A stretch of DNA of 64,000 nucleotides from Sphingomonas colocasiae (lineage in GTDB: Bacteria; Pseudomonadota; Alphaproteobacteria; Sphingomonadales; Sphingomonadaceae), in NCBI RefSeq assembly GCF_019880585.1, contig NZ_JAINVV010000004.1, forward strand, positions 1 through 64,000. Direction: 5' to 3'. Positions 44,022 to 52,750 of the stretch are shown one piece after another. A program made the position numbers and the translations under genes. Positions within the stretch are counted from its first letter, which is position 1; each line of letters opens with the position of its first letter. Below the pieces are notes generated by a model. The model saw nothing but the letters and a program-made list of their open reading frames with translations, had not been told where the DNA came from and did not search any database.

Positions 44022-46151
44022 TCAGAGATGGAATTCGAACTGGAGGCCGACGGTGCGCGGCCGGGTCCGGAATTCCAGGCTGACATCGCTGGGCGGCTGC
44101 AGGCGGCCGTTCCAGTTGGTGATATTCTCCACGAACAGTGTCGCGGTCCAGTTGTCGGGCGATTTCAGCGCGAAGCCGGCGCGGGCGGTGAAGGGCGCGT
44201 CGCTGATGAACAGCCGCGACACGCCGCCCGAAAGCAGGCGGCCGGGGATCTTCGAGCGATAATTCACCGATCCCGTGAACTGCCCTTCCAGGCCCGCGCC
44301 GCCGATCGGGAATTCATATTCGGCGAAGGCGCTGGCGGTATATTCGGGCGAGAAGGCCAGCCGCTCGCCCTTCTGGAACAGCACCACCGGGCCGGCGGCC
44401 GTCTGGGTGATGATCGCCGCGTCGAGGTCCAGCCCGTTCCAGCTGAAGGTGCCGCCGAAATCGAGCCCCCTCACCGGGCGGACCGTCGCGCTCAGATCGA
44501 CGCCGAAGCCGCTGGCCGACGAACCGTTGACGCTGGCCGCGATCGGCGCCCCCATGAAGTTCAGGTTCACATTCTGCTGAATGTCCTTCCAGTCGATATA
44601 ATAGAGCGCCGCGTCGAAGCTGAGCGCACCGTCGAGCAGGCTGCCCTTGGCGCCGATCTCGTAGTTGGAGAGCTTGTCCGCGCGGACGGGCGGCAGCGTC
44701 GGCGCGGTGCGGATCACCGTCGGGCTCTGGTTGAAGCCGCTGCGGAAGCCCTGCGAATAGGATGCATAGGCCGTGAAGCTGCGCGAGGGCAGCCAGGTGA
44801 GCACCACGCGCGGCGTGACCGCGTCGAAGGTTTCGGTGCGGTGTGCCAGAGGCTGGGCGGGGTTGCCCGTCGTCGGCGTCCGTTCGATCTGCGAGACGCG
44901 GTCGTTGAAATAGCGCAGGCCGCCGGTCAGCTCGAGCGTATCGTCGAGGAAGGTCTTGGTGAGCTGGCCGAACACCGCGTAGGAACGCGACTTGTCGTTG
45001 GTGTTGATCGGCGCGGGCAGCACGAACAGCGTCTGGTACAAAAGGTCGGTCGCGTCGCGGTAGAAGGCGCCGGCGGACCAGCGCCAGCTTCCCTCGCTCT
45101 TCGAATTGAGCAGCAGCTCCTCGGTGAAGACCTCGGATTCGATGTTCGAATAGAGCGTCTGCTTGGGGCCGAGCGTATTATAGTCGCGCAGGCCACGATT
45201 GACGAACTTCAGATAGCTGGTCGCGCTGGTGATGGCGACGCCGGGCAGGTCATAGCCGATCTTCGCGCTGAACGCGTCATAGTTCAGCTTCTGCGGGATC
45301 GGCACCGGCGCGAGCTGGATGCCGGCGGCATTGGCATAGCTGGGCGCATCCTGATCGATGCGCGAGATCCAGGCCGACAGGCCGATGCTGAGTGCGTCGG
45401 TCGGCTGCGCGTTGATCTTCAGCCGGACGTTGCGCGATTGGGTGTCGTTGGCGTTCTTGATGCCTTGCGCCGGCTGCTCGATCCAGCCGCCCGCATTCTC
45501 GAAACCCGCCACCACGCGCACCGCCAGCTTGCCTTCGACGAGCGGGATGTTGACCGCGATATCGCCGCGATAGCTTTCGTCGCCGTCCTGCGTCGAGGAG
45601 ATGCCCGCGCGCGTCTTCAGCTCGAATTTGTCGAGATTGGCGTCGTTGGTCAGTAGGCGGACGACGCCGTTCAGCGCGTTGGCGCCATAGAGCGTGCCCT
45701 GCGGCCCGCGCAGCACCTCGATCCGCTGCATGTCGAAACCGTTGGTGTCGGGCAGGATCGCGGACTTCACCAGGCCGAAGGGCACCGAGTCGATATAATA
45801 GGCGGCGGTGCTCGATCCGGCGAGCGTCGCGCCATTGGCGGCCACGCCGCGAATGGTGAGCTGGGTGGCGCCGCCCTGCGCGGTGCTGGTGATCGAAACG
45901 CCCGCGACGTTGCGCAGCGCATCGGTGACGCCGCCCGTGGTCTGGCCGTCGAGCTGCGCGCCGCCGAGTACGGCGACCGAGATCGGCACGTCCTGCAGCC
46001 GTTCCTCGCGCTTCTGTGCGGTCACGACGATCTCGTCAGTGGCGTCTTCCGCCGCGTCGGCGGTCTGCGCGCCGGCGGGCGCCGCCCAGGCCAGCGGCAG
46101 CAGCGCCAATGCCACACCACACTGCAATCCCGTCGACAGCTTCTTCCGCAT
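44022..46151 (-). CDS. TonB-dependent outer-membrane receptor
   Basis: This 709-residue receptor has a signal peptide (to about residue 28, PAGAQ-T), DEIVVTAQKREERLQDVPIS as TonB box and plug start, QRIEVLRGPQGTLYGANALNG in the plug and a barrel ending in FEFHL. The plug is unlike that of the receptor at 28483. The start is taken at 46151, with GGGGG five bases upstream; an ATG at 46154 is adjacent. It is divergent from the thioesterase-BKACE-AcnX operon with the TGTGTAGACA site between, and probably takes up the pathway substrate. Confidence 0.92.
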   Translation of the reverse strand: MRKKLSTGLQCGVALALLPLAWAAPAGAQTADAAEDATDEIVVTAQKREERLQDVPISVAVLGGAQLDGQTTGGVTDALRNVAGVSITSTAQGGATQLTIRGVAANGATLAGSSTAAYYIDSVPFGLVKSAILPDTNGFDMQRIEVLRGPQGTLYGANALNGVVRLLTNDANLDKFELKTRAGISSTQDGDESYRGDIAVNIPLVEGKLAVRVVAGFENAGGWIEQPAQGIKNANDTQSRNVRLKINAQPTDALSIGLSAWISRIDQDAPSYANAAGIQLAPVPIPQKLNYDAFSAKIGYDLPGVAITSATSYLKFVNRGLRDYNTLGPKQTLYSNIESEVFTEELLLNSKSEGSWRWSAGAFYRDATDLLYQTLFVLPAPINTNDKSRSYAVFGQLTKTFLDDTLELTGGLRYFNDRVSQIERTPTTGNPAQPLAHRTETFDAVTPRVVLTWLPSRSFTAYASYSQGFRSGFNQSPTVIRTAPTLPPVRADKLSNYEIGAKGSLLDGALSFDAALYYIDWKDIQQNVNLNFMGAPIAASVNGSSASGFGVDLSATVRPVRGLDFGGTFSWNGLDLDAAIITQTAAGPVVLFQKGERLAFSPEYTASAFAEYEFPIGGAGLEGQFTGSVNYRSKIPGRLLSGGVSRLFISDAPFTARAGFALKSPDNWTATLFVENITNWNGRLQPPSDVSLEFRTRPRTVGLQFEFHL

Positions 46152-46216
46152 CATATCCCCCTGCACCTTTTCGGTTCGTCAGTGTTGAATTTCTCGTGAA
46201 CACAATTTGTATAATC

Positions 46217-46226
46217 TGTGTAGACA
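46217..46226 (+). promoter_or_regulatory. Operator TGTGTAGACA in the second divergent promoter
   Basis: This differs at one base from the palindromic site at 38428. It is located between the divergent TonB receptor (46151) and thioesterase (46286) genes. A second, weaker element, TTGTATAAT, lies at 46207-46215. It is likely bound by the GntR/FCD protein at 39737. Confidence 0.55.
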
Positions 46227-46285
46227 AGTCAAGCGCGTCGCTCTAACCCAGCGTTTATCGGCGGTTTCGAGAGGGATTTGAGGGC

Positions 46286-46783
46286 ATGGCTGGGCCGGAA
46301 GGCGTGGTGGAAACCACGTCAGGAGACGGGATCGAGACGTTTCGGGGCGTCGTATTCCCCTGGCATTGCGACTCGATGGGGCACATGTCGGTGCAGCATC
46401 AGATGCCGCTGCTCGACAATGCGGCCTATCATCTGCTCGGCACGCTGGCGCCGACGACCGCGCTGGAGGACGGGCACCGCCTCGGCTGGGCCGATGTGTC
46501 GCACGAGATCCGCTATCTGCACGAACTGGTGGCGGGCGATCTGCTGGTGCTGCGATCGGGCATCCTGTCGATCGGACGTTCGTCGCTCAGGCACCGCACG
46601 GTGATGACGCGGCGGTCCGACGATCGCGTCTGCACCGTGCTGGAGGGCGTCACCGTCCGTTTCGACCTCGATGCGCGGCGTTCGATCCCGCTGTCCGATC
46701 CGGTCCGCGCCATCGCCGGGACGCTGCTGATCCCGGCCGCATCCGATCAATCTTCGCCCGATCAATCTTTACAGGGAGCATAA
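46286..46783 (+). CDS. Hotdog-fold acyl-CoA thioesterase
   Basis: This 165-residue hotdog protein of the 4-hydroxybenzoyl-CoA thioesterase branch has VVFPWHCDSMGHMSVQHQM (22-40; D at 29, the family D-x2-G-H-x pattern) and long strands with VSHEIRYLHELVAGDLLVLRSG. It hydrolyses an acyl-CoA in the cytoplasm. In carnitine catabolism, a thioesterase of this type follows the BKACE step and releases betaine from betainyl-CoA; here it heads an operon with a BKACE gene, which suggests an equivalent role. Confidence 0.85.
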   Translation: MAGPEGVVETTSGDGIETFRGVVFPWHCDSMGHMSVQHQMPLLDNAAYHLLGTLAPTTALEDGHRLGWADVSHEIRYLHELVAGDLLVLRSGILSIGRSSLRHRTVMTRRSDDRVCTVLEGVTVRFDLDARRSIPLSDPVRAIAGTLLIPAASDQSSPDQSLQGA

Positions 46784-46784
46784 A

Positions 46785-47543
46785 ATGGAACGAGTCCTCG
46801 TGACCGGCGCGGGCGACAGTGTCGGCCGCGCCATCGCCGAACGATTTCTGGGCAAGGGATACAAGGTCCATATCTGCGACATCCGCGCCGATGCGGTGCG
46901 GGCGACGCTCGACGCCAATCCGGGCATGAGCGGCAGCGCCGTCGATGTCGGCGTCCGCGCCGATGTCGACCGGCTGTTCGACGATGTCCGCGCCTCGGTC
47001 GGCGACCTGTCGATCCTCGTCAATGTCGTCGGCATGGCGGGGCCGCGTGGCGCCATCGAGGAAATAGACGAGGACGAGTGGGACAAGACCATCGCCGTCA
47101 ACCTGTCCGGCATGTTTTATTGCATGAAGCGCGCGGTGCCGATGCTGAAGGCCAATGGCGGCGGGTCGATCGTCAATTTCTCGACCTGCTCGACGCGCAC
47201 CGGCATCCCCTATCGCGCGCCCTATATCGCGTCGAAGGCGGGGGTCGAGGGGCTGACGAAGAACAGCGCGCGCGAACTCGGGCCGTTCGGCATCCGCTGC
47301 AACGCGATCCTGCCCGGCATCATCAACAACGACCGGTTCCGCTTCATCGTCCAGCGCAACGTCGACGCGACGGGGCGCAGCTTCGAGGACATCGAGAACG
47401 ACTATCTCAAATATGTCTCGCTGCGCACCAAGGTCGAACTGAGCGAGTTCGCCGACATGGTCGAGTTCATCACCTCGGACGCGGGCCGGAAGATCACCGG
47501 CGAGACGATCGCCGTCAGCGGCAACATGGAATGGGAAGAATAA
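46785..47543 (+). CDS. Short-chain dehydrogenase, probable beta-hydroxy acid oxidation
   Basis: This 252-residue classical SDR has TGAGDSVG (7-14), catalytic S133/S136 (NFSTCS) and Y147-x3-K151 (YIASK). The usual NNAG reads NVVG (80-83). The C-terminus (ITGETIAVSGNMEW) is standard. Located between the thioesterase and BKACE genes with 1-2 base spacing, it most probably oxidises a beta-hydroxy acid to the beta-keto acid that BKACE uses. The substrate specificity cannot be deduced. Confidence 0.88.
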   Translation: MERVLVTGAGDSVGRAIAERFLGKGYKVHICDIRADAVRATLDANPGMSGSAVDVGVRADVDRLFDDVRASVGDLSILVNVVGMAGPRGAIEEIDEDEWDKTIAVNLSGMFYCMKRAVPMLKANGGGSIVNFSTCSTRTGIPYRAPYIASKAGVEGLTKNSARELGPFGIRCNAILPGIINNDRFRFIVQRNVDATGRSFEDIENDYLKYVSLRTKVELSEFADMVEFITSDAGRKITGETIAVSGNMEWEE

Positions 47544-47545
47544 GC

Positions 47546-48445
47546 ATGAGCGGCAACAAGACGATCCTCACCTGCGCGGTCACCGGCGGCGCGCCCTTCA
47601 ACCCCAGGCATCCGTCGATGCCGATCACGCCGAAGCAGATCGCCGATGCGTGCATCGAGGCGGCGTCCGCCGGGGCCAGCATCGTCCATATCCATGTCCG
47701 CGATCCGGAAACCGGCCAGGGCAATCGCGATCGCGCGCATTTCCGCGAGGTGGTCGATCGCGTCCGCCAGACCGGCACCGATATCGTGCTCAACCTGACC
47801 TGCGGCATGGGCGCCTATTTCCTGCCCGATCCGGAGCGGGAAGGGCATATGCTGCCGGGCAGCGACGTGGTCGGCGTCGACGAGCGCGTCGCGCATGTCG
47901 AGGAACTGCTGCCCGAGATCGCGACGCTCGACATCGTCACCAACAACCAGGTGGAGGGGCCGACCGAATATATCTATTTCAGCCCCACCCATACGCTGCG
48001 CGCGATGGCGAAGCGATTCCAGGCGGCGGGCGTGAAACCCGAACTGGAAGTCTTCGGCGCGGGCGATATCCTGTTCGGCAACACGCTGGTCGAGGAGGGG
48101 CTGATCGACGGGCCACCGATGATGCAGATGGTGCTGGGCGTGCAATGGGCGGCGCCGCATGGCGTCGATACCATCCTCTACCAGCGCGGTCTGATGACGC
48201 CGGGCACGCATTGGGGCGCGTTCGGCATCGGCCGCGAACAGATGCCGATGCTGGCGCAGACCCTGCTGCTGGGCGGCAATATCCGCGTCGGGCTGGAGGA
48301 CAATCTCTACATGTCGCGCGGCGTGTGGGCGACCAACGGCCAGCTGGTCGAGCGCGCCTATTCGATCGTCAACGCGATCGGCGGCTATAGCGTGGCGACG
48401 CCCGCCGAAACGCGTGAGATCCTGAAATTGCGGCAGCCCGGCTGA
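47546..48445 (+). CDS. Beta-keto acid cleavage enzyme (BKACE family)
   Basis: This 299-residue TIM-barrel protein of the 3-keto-5-aminohexanoate cleavage enzyme (Kce/DUF849) family has an N-terminal VTGGAPFNP, zinc ligands H48 and H50 in IVHIHVRDPETG, NLTCGMG, a Glu in KPELEVFGAGD and GNIRVGLEDNLYM near the end. BKACEs convert a beta-keto acid and acetyl-CoA into acetoacetate and a new acyl-CoA. The ATG at 47546 follows the SDR stop by two bases. With the SDR upstream and the thioesterase first in the operon, all three steps of a beta-hydroxy acid shortening route are present. Confidence 0.92.
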   Translation: MSGNKTILTCAVTGGAPFNPRHPSMPITPKQIADACIEAASAGASIVHIHVRDPETGQGNRDRAHFREVVDRVRQTGTDIVLNLTCGMGAYFLPDPEREGHMLPGSDVVGVDERVAHVEELLPEIATLDIVTNNQVEGPTEYIYFSPTHTLRAMAKRFQAAGVKPELEVFGAGDILFGNTLVEEGLIDGPPMMQMVLGVQWAAPHGVDTILYQRGLMTPGTHWGAFGIGREQMPMLAQTLLLGGNIRVGLEDNLYMSRGVWATNGQLVERAYSIVNAIGGYSVATPAETREILKLRQPG

Positions 48446-49689
48446 TGGAGCTGGAGCCGATCGACCGCGCGCTGCTGGATGGCGATCATGGCGCCGCGGC
48501 GGCGCGCGCGATGGCGATGCTCGTCCGCTATGGCGAAGCGGGTGGCGCGCCCCGCTTCGTGTCGATCGAATCCGCGCATATCGACGGCTGCCTCTATCAC
48601 GGCCCGTCGAGCATCGATTTCGCGCGCCGCTTCGCCGATCTTGGCGGGCGGGTACGGGTGCCGACGACGCTGAACGTCGCCGCGGTCGATGTCGTCCATC
48701 CCGGCTGGCATTGCGGCCCGCCGGAATTGATCGACGCGCAGCGGGAACTGACTGATCTGCACGAACGGCTCGGTTGCGTCGCGACGCTCACCTGCGCGCC
48801 CTATCAGCGCATGGTCCGTCCCCGGCCGGGCGAGCATGTCGCCTGGGCCGAATCGAACGCGATCGTGTTCGTGAACTCGGTGCTGGGCGCGCGCACCGAT
48901 CGCTATGGCGATTTCACCGATCTCTGTGCTGCGCTGACCGGGCGGGTGCCGCTCGCCGGGCTGCATCGCGACGAGAATCGCCGGCCGCGATGTATGGTCG
49001 CCGTGCCGGGGCTTGAGGCGGCCGGGCTGCCGCGCGATCTGTATTTCGCGGCGGTCGGCTATGTCATCGGCCAGCGGGCGCCGGGTCAGGTTCCGTTGGT
49101 GAGGGGCGTTCCGGTGGACGCCACGGAGGATGAGCTGAAGGCGCTGGGCGCGGCGGGGGCATCCTCCGGCTCGCTCGCGCTGTTTCATGCCGAAGGGGTG
49201 ACGCCCGAAGCGCAATGGGCGGCCGAGCAGGCCGCGCGCGCACCGCTTGCCGAGATCGCGATTCAGGCCGCCGACCTTCATGACGCCGTTTCCCGGCTGT
49301 GCCCGGTGGTGGAGGGGGAGGCGGTGGCGGCGGTCTGCCTGGGCACGCCGCATTATTCGCTCGACGAATTCCGGATCCTGAACGCCGTGCTCGACGGACG
49401 CGGCCCGGCCGAGGGCGTCGCGCTTTACGTCTCGACCTCGCGCGAGATCGCGGCGGCGGTTGAGCATGATCCGGCCTTCGCGCCGCTGCGCCGTTTCGAT
49501 GCCCGCATCGTCGTCGATACCTGCACCTATCTGGCGCCCGTCGTCCGCAACACCCAGGGCGCCATCCTGACGACCTCCGCCAAATACGCGCATTACGGCC
49601 CCGGCAATCTTCAGCGGCGCGTGGGGCTGATGACGCTCGAACGCTGCATCCGTTCGGCCGCACTCGGCCGGGTTGCGCCGCCATGCTGA
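48445..49689 (+). CDS. Aconitase X, large (catalytic) subunit
   Basis: This 414-residue protein matches the aconitase X catalytic domain (DUF521): SAHIDGCLYHG near residue 45, VPTTLNVAAVD, TCAPYQ with C117, and DTCTYLAPV with C360 followed by TTSAKYAHYGPG. AcnX enzymes are iron-dependent dehydratases; known reactions are cis-3-hydroxyproline dehydration and mevalonate-5-phosphate dehydration. It overlaps the BKACE stop by one base (TGATG) and the small subunit by 7 bases. Its association with BKACE and a thioesterase is not one that I recognise from described pathways. Confidence 0.9.
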   Translation: MELEPIDRALLDGDHGAAAARAMAMLVRYGEAGGAPRFVSIESAHIDGCLYHGPSSIDFARRFADLGGRVRVPTTLNVAAVDVVHPGWHCGPPELIDAQRELTDLHERLGCVATLTCAPYQRMVRPRPGEHVAWAESNAIVFVNSVLGARTDRYGDFTDLCAALTGRVPLAGLHRDENRRPRCMVAVPGLEAAGLPRDLYFAAVGYVIGQRAPGQVPLVRGVPVDATEDELKALGAAGASSGSLALFHAEGVTPEAQWAAEQAARAPLAEIAIQAADLHDAVSRLCPVVEGEAVAAVCLGTPHYSLDEFRILNAVLDGRGPAEGVALYVSTSREIAAAVEHDPAFAPLRRFDARIVVDTCTYLAPVVRNTQGAILTTSAKYAHYGPGNLQRRVGLMTLERCIRSAALGRVAPPC

Positions 49690-50108
49690 TCGCGGCGCGG
49701 GCATTGACGCCGGGCCGCGCCGCCGGGCCGTTGCTGCTGCTGAGCGAGCCGCTCAGCCTGTGGGGCGGGCTCGACCTGCGGACGGGCGCGATCATCGATC
49801 GGACGCACCCGCAATGCGGGGAGGGAATCGCGGAGCGCATCGTCGCGATGCGCAGCGCGCGGGGGTCCTCGTCCTCGTCGAGCGCACTGGTCGAGGCCGC
49901 GCGCGCCGGCGTCGCGCCCGCCGCGCTGATCCTGGGGCTGCACGATCCGATCCTGACGATCGGCGCGCTCGTCGCGGCGGATCTTTATGGAATCGAGATT
50001 CCGTTGATCGTGGTCGACGAGAGGGCTTGGCCCGCGCTCGTGGATGGAGTTGCGCTGTCGATCGAGACGAAAGGCAATCAAGCCTGGATCACCGTCGATC
50101 CAGTTTAG
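49683..50108 (+). CDS. Aconitase X, small (swivelling) subunit
   Basis: This 141-residue protein matches the AcnX swivel domain (DUF126): ALTPGRAAGPLLLLSEPLSLWGGLD, TGAIIDRTHPQCGEGIAERI, the Ser loop RGSSSSSSAL, ADLYGIEIPLIVVDE and a final strand. The Ser-rich loop contributes to substrate binding in the family. It completes the AcnX heterodimer. The operon ends here, followed by a 29-bp inverted repeat. Confidence 0.9.
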   Translation: MLIAARALTPGRAAGPLLLLSEPLSLWGGLDLRTGAIIDRTHPQCGEGIAERIVAMRSARGSSSSSSALVEAARAGVAPAALILGLHDPILTIGALVAADLYGIEIPLIVVDERAWPALVDGVALSIETKGNQAWITVDPV

Positions 50109-50118
50109 CCGTCCACAC

Positions 50119-50203
50119 CCGTTCGGGCTGAGCCTGTCGAAGCCCTGTCCTTCTACTTCGATACCAAGGAAAGGCAGGGCTTCGACAGGCTCAGCCCGAA
50201 CGG
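50119..50203. repeat. 29-bp perfect inverted repeat
   Basis: Arms at 50119-50147 and 50175-50203 are perfect inverted copies, starting CCGTTCGGGCTGAGCCTG. This resembles an intergenic REP-like unit common in sphingomonads (TTCGACAGGCTCAGCCCGAAC). Placed between convergent genes, it can serve as a strong bidirectional hairpin. Confidence 0.9.
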
Positions 50204-50230
50204 TGAAGGGGATAGCGTGCTATCCTGACG

Positions 50231-52750
50231 CTACAGCCGCCGCAGCGCCTGTGCGGGCCGCACCGACATCAGCGGCAGCGATCCGAGCAGGCCGATGCCG
50301 AGCGTCAGCACCGCGCCGGCGCCCAGCGTCCCGAGCACGGCCCACCAGTCCGGCGCCCAGCCGAATTCGAACACCCGCACGATCACATACCAGGCGGCGG
50401 CGATGCCCAGGCCGAGTGAGACCGAGGCGAGCAACGCGGCCAGCAGGCCATATTCCATCGCCTGCGCCGTCAGGATCTGCCCGCGCGTCGCGCCCAGCGT
50501 CTTCAGGATGACGCTGTCATAGCTGCGCGCCTGGCGCGAGGCGGCGATCGCGCCGACCAGCACCGCGATGCCCGCCAGGATCGCGACCGAGGCCGACAGC
50601 AGGATCGCGGTCGCCATCTGGTCCAGGATGGTGCGGACCTGCCCGATCACCTCGCTGACCGCGATGATCGAGGCGGAGGGGAAGGCCGCGAGCAGCGCGC
50701 GCGAGACCGGGCCGTCATGGCTTTTGTCCATGCTGATCGTCGCGGTCAGGCTGTGCGGCGCGCCCGCGAGCGCGCTGGGTGAGAAGACGAGGATGTAGTT
50801 GAAGCCCATCGTGTCCCAATGGACCTCTCGCAGCGAGGCGATCCTGGCCTCGATCTCGCGGCCGAGCACGCTGACGGTCAGCGTGTCGCCGACGCCGACC
50901 TTCATGATCGTCGCGGCTTCGCGGTCGAGCGAGACGAGCGGCGGCCCGGCATAGTCTTTCGGCCACCAGCGCCCCTCGACCAGCTCGCTGCCCTGCGGCA
51001 GGCTGTCGCTATAGGTCACGCCGCGTTCGCCGCGCAGGAACCACGCGCCCTCGGGCAGTTCGGCGAGGTCTGCGACGCGCTGGCCGCCATAGGCCACGAT
51101 CGTGCCGCGCATCGAGGGGACGATGTTCATCTCGGCCTCCGGCGCCTCGCGCCGGATTACCCCCTCGAAGCGCGCGCGTTCGCCCGAGGGGATATCGAGC
51201 ACGAACTGGTTGGGCGCCTTTTCGGGCACGGTGCGGGTGATCTCGGCATTGAGGCTGGTCTCGATGCCGGCGAGCGTGACGAACAGGGTGAGCGCCAGGC
51301 CGAGCGCGATGACCAGGGCGACGGTCTGCGCGCCGGGGCGATGGAGATTGGCGAGCGCCAGCCGCAGCAGCGGCCGTTTCGGGCGCGGCAGGCGCTGCGA
51401 CACGCGCCGGATCGCCCAGCCGATGCCGAGCAGCAGCACCAGCACCGCGCCGACCGATGCCAGCACGACCGCCGCGAACAGCGGCTCGCGCGCGGTGCCT
51501 GTCGCCAGCGCGACGACCAGCGCGGCCAGCAGGGCGACCCAGCCCAGGGTGCGACGATCGATCCCGGCGGCGTCATCGACGGCGGCGCGGAACAGGGCGG
51601 CGGCGGGCAATGTCCGCGCGCGGGCGAGCGGGGGCAGCGCGAAGGCGAGCGCGATCAGCGCGCCATAAGCGGCGCTCGTGGCGAGCGGCAGCGGATAGAC
51701 CGCGATACCGGGCCGGACGGGCAGCAGATCCTGCGCCAGCGTGACGATCGCGATCGGCAGGATCGCGCCGAGCACGAGGCCGCAGCCGATCGCGAGCAGC
51801 GCGACCGCGCCGATCTGCATCAGATAGATGCGCGCGATATCCACCGATGTCGCGCCCAGGATCTTGAGCGTGGCGATGCCGCCGCGCTTGAGCGTCAGAT
51901 AGGATGCGACGCCGTTGCTGACCCCGATCCCGGCGATGACGAGCGCGGCGAGGCCGATAAGCGACAGGAACTGGCCCATCCGTTCGAAGAAGCGGCTGGC
52001 GCCCGGCGCGGCGCGGTCGCGATCCTTATATTCCCAGCCGGCGGAGGGATGGCGTGCCTCCAGCGTATCGACCGTTTCGGCGGGATCGCGGCCGGCGGAC
52101 AGGCGCAGCCGGTATTTGCTTTCGAACAGGCTGCCGGGCTGGAGCAATTGGGTGCGGCGAAGACCCTCCAGCGAGACGATCGCGACGGGGCCGAGCGTGA
52201 AGCCCTCGCCGACGCGATCGGGCTCCTCGGCGATCAGCCCGCGAATGCGGAATTCGGCCTCGCCATAGCGCAACGTGCCGCCGGGGCGGACGAGCAGCCG
52301 ATCGGACAGCGCCTGGTCGATCAGGATCTCGCCGGGCGCGAGCGGTTTGTATGTGGTGCCGTCCGCCAGCCGCAGCGTGCCGTAGAGCGGATAGGCGGTG
52401 TCGACGCCCTTGAGTTCGGTGAGCACCGCCGGTGGCGCGCCGCCCGTACCGGGGCCACGCGCCATCGCGCGTGTGCGGACGGTATCGCTGAGCCGGCCCA
52501 ATTTGCCGAATTCGGCCTTTTCCGCCGCGCTGGCCTCGCGCTGGGTCATCGCGATCTCGATGTCGCCGCCCAGGATGACGCGCCCGCGCGCGGCGAGTTC
52601 GGCGGTGATCGATGCGGTCAGGCTGCCGATCGCCGCCAGGGTGGTGACGCCGAGCAGCAGGCAGACGAATAGCAATCGGAGCCCGCGAAATCCGGCATGG
52701 AGATCGCGCCGCGCGATCCGCCAGCAGGCGGCCCAGCCGAGCGGGGTCAC
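50231..52750 (-). CDS. ABC transporter permease, YbbP/FtsX type
   Basis: This 839-residue permease has an N-terminal TM (about 20-45), a large periplasmic domain, a block of three TM helices (about 260-370) followed by further TM helices, a second periplasmic domain and three C-terminal TM helices (about 705-835). It has two FtsX-like domains as in E. coli YbbP. With the ATPase at 52747 (overlap 4 bases) and the TesA-like esterase divergent to it, this reproduces the tesA-ybbA-ybbP neighbourhood. It may export or release lipids or other hydrophobic compounds; the family function is not settled. Confidence 0.88.
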   Translation of the reverse strand: MTPLGWAACWRIARRDLHAGFRGLRLLFVCLLLGVTTLAAIGSLTASITAELAARGRVILGGDIEIAMTQREASAAEKAEFGKLGRLSDTVRTRAMARGPGTGGAPPAVLTELKGVDTAYPLYGTLRLADGTTYKPLAPGEILIDQALSDRLLVRPGGTLRYGEAEFRIRGLIAEEPDRVGEGFTLGPVAIVSLEGLRRTQLLQPGSLFESKYRLRLSAGRDPAETVDTLEARHPSAGWEYKDRDRAAPGASRFFERMGQFLSLIGLAALVIAGIGVSNGVASYLTLKRGGIATLKILGATSVDIARIYLMQIGAVALLAIGCGLVLGAILPIAIVTLAQDLLPVRPGIAVYPLPLATSAAYGALIALAFALPPLARARTLPAAALFRAAVDDAAGIDRRTLGWVALLAALVVALATGTAREPLFAAVVLASVGAVLVLLLGIGWAIRRVSQRLPRPKRPLLRLALANLHRPGAQTVALVIALGLALTLFVTLAGIETSLNAEITRTVPEKAPNQFVLDIPSGERARFEGVIRREAPEAEMNIVPSMRGTIVAYGGQRVADLAELPEGAWFLRGERGVTYSDSLPQGSELVEGRWWPKDYAGPPLVSLDREAATIMKVGVGDTLTVSVLGREIEARIASLREVHWDTMGFNYILVFSPSALAGAPHSLTATISMDKSHDGPVSRALLAAFPSASIIAVSEVIGQVRTILDQMATAILLSASVAILAGIAVLVGAIAASRQARSYDSVILKTLGATRGQILTAQAMEYGLLAALLASVSLGLGIAAAWYVIVRVFEFGWAPDWWAVLGTLGAGAVLTLGIGLLGSLPLMSVRPAQALRRL

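Noticed and set aside
42036-45656. A 1206-codon open frame on the plus strand
   Set aside because: It is antisense to the S9 peptidase and TonB receptor genes, which have full family motifs. The translation is Arg/Gly/Asp-rich filler, a typical shadow in GC-rich DNA.
50819-52672. A 617-codon plus-strand open frame
   Set aside because: It is a shadow of the YbbP-like permease; Gln/Arg-rich with no domain.
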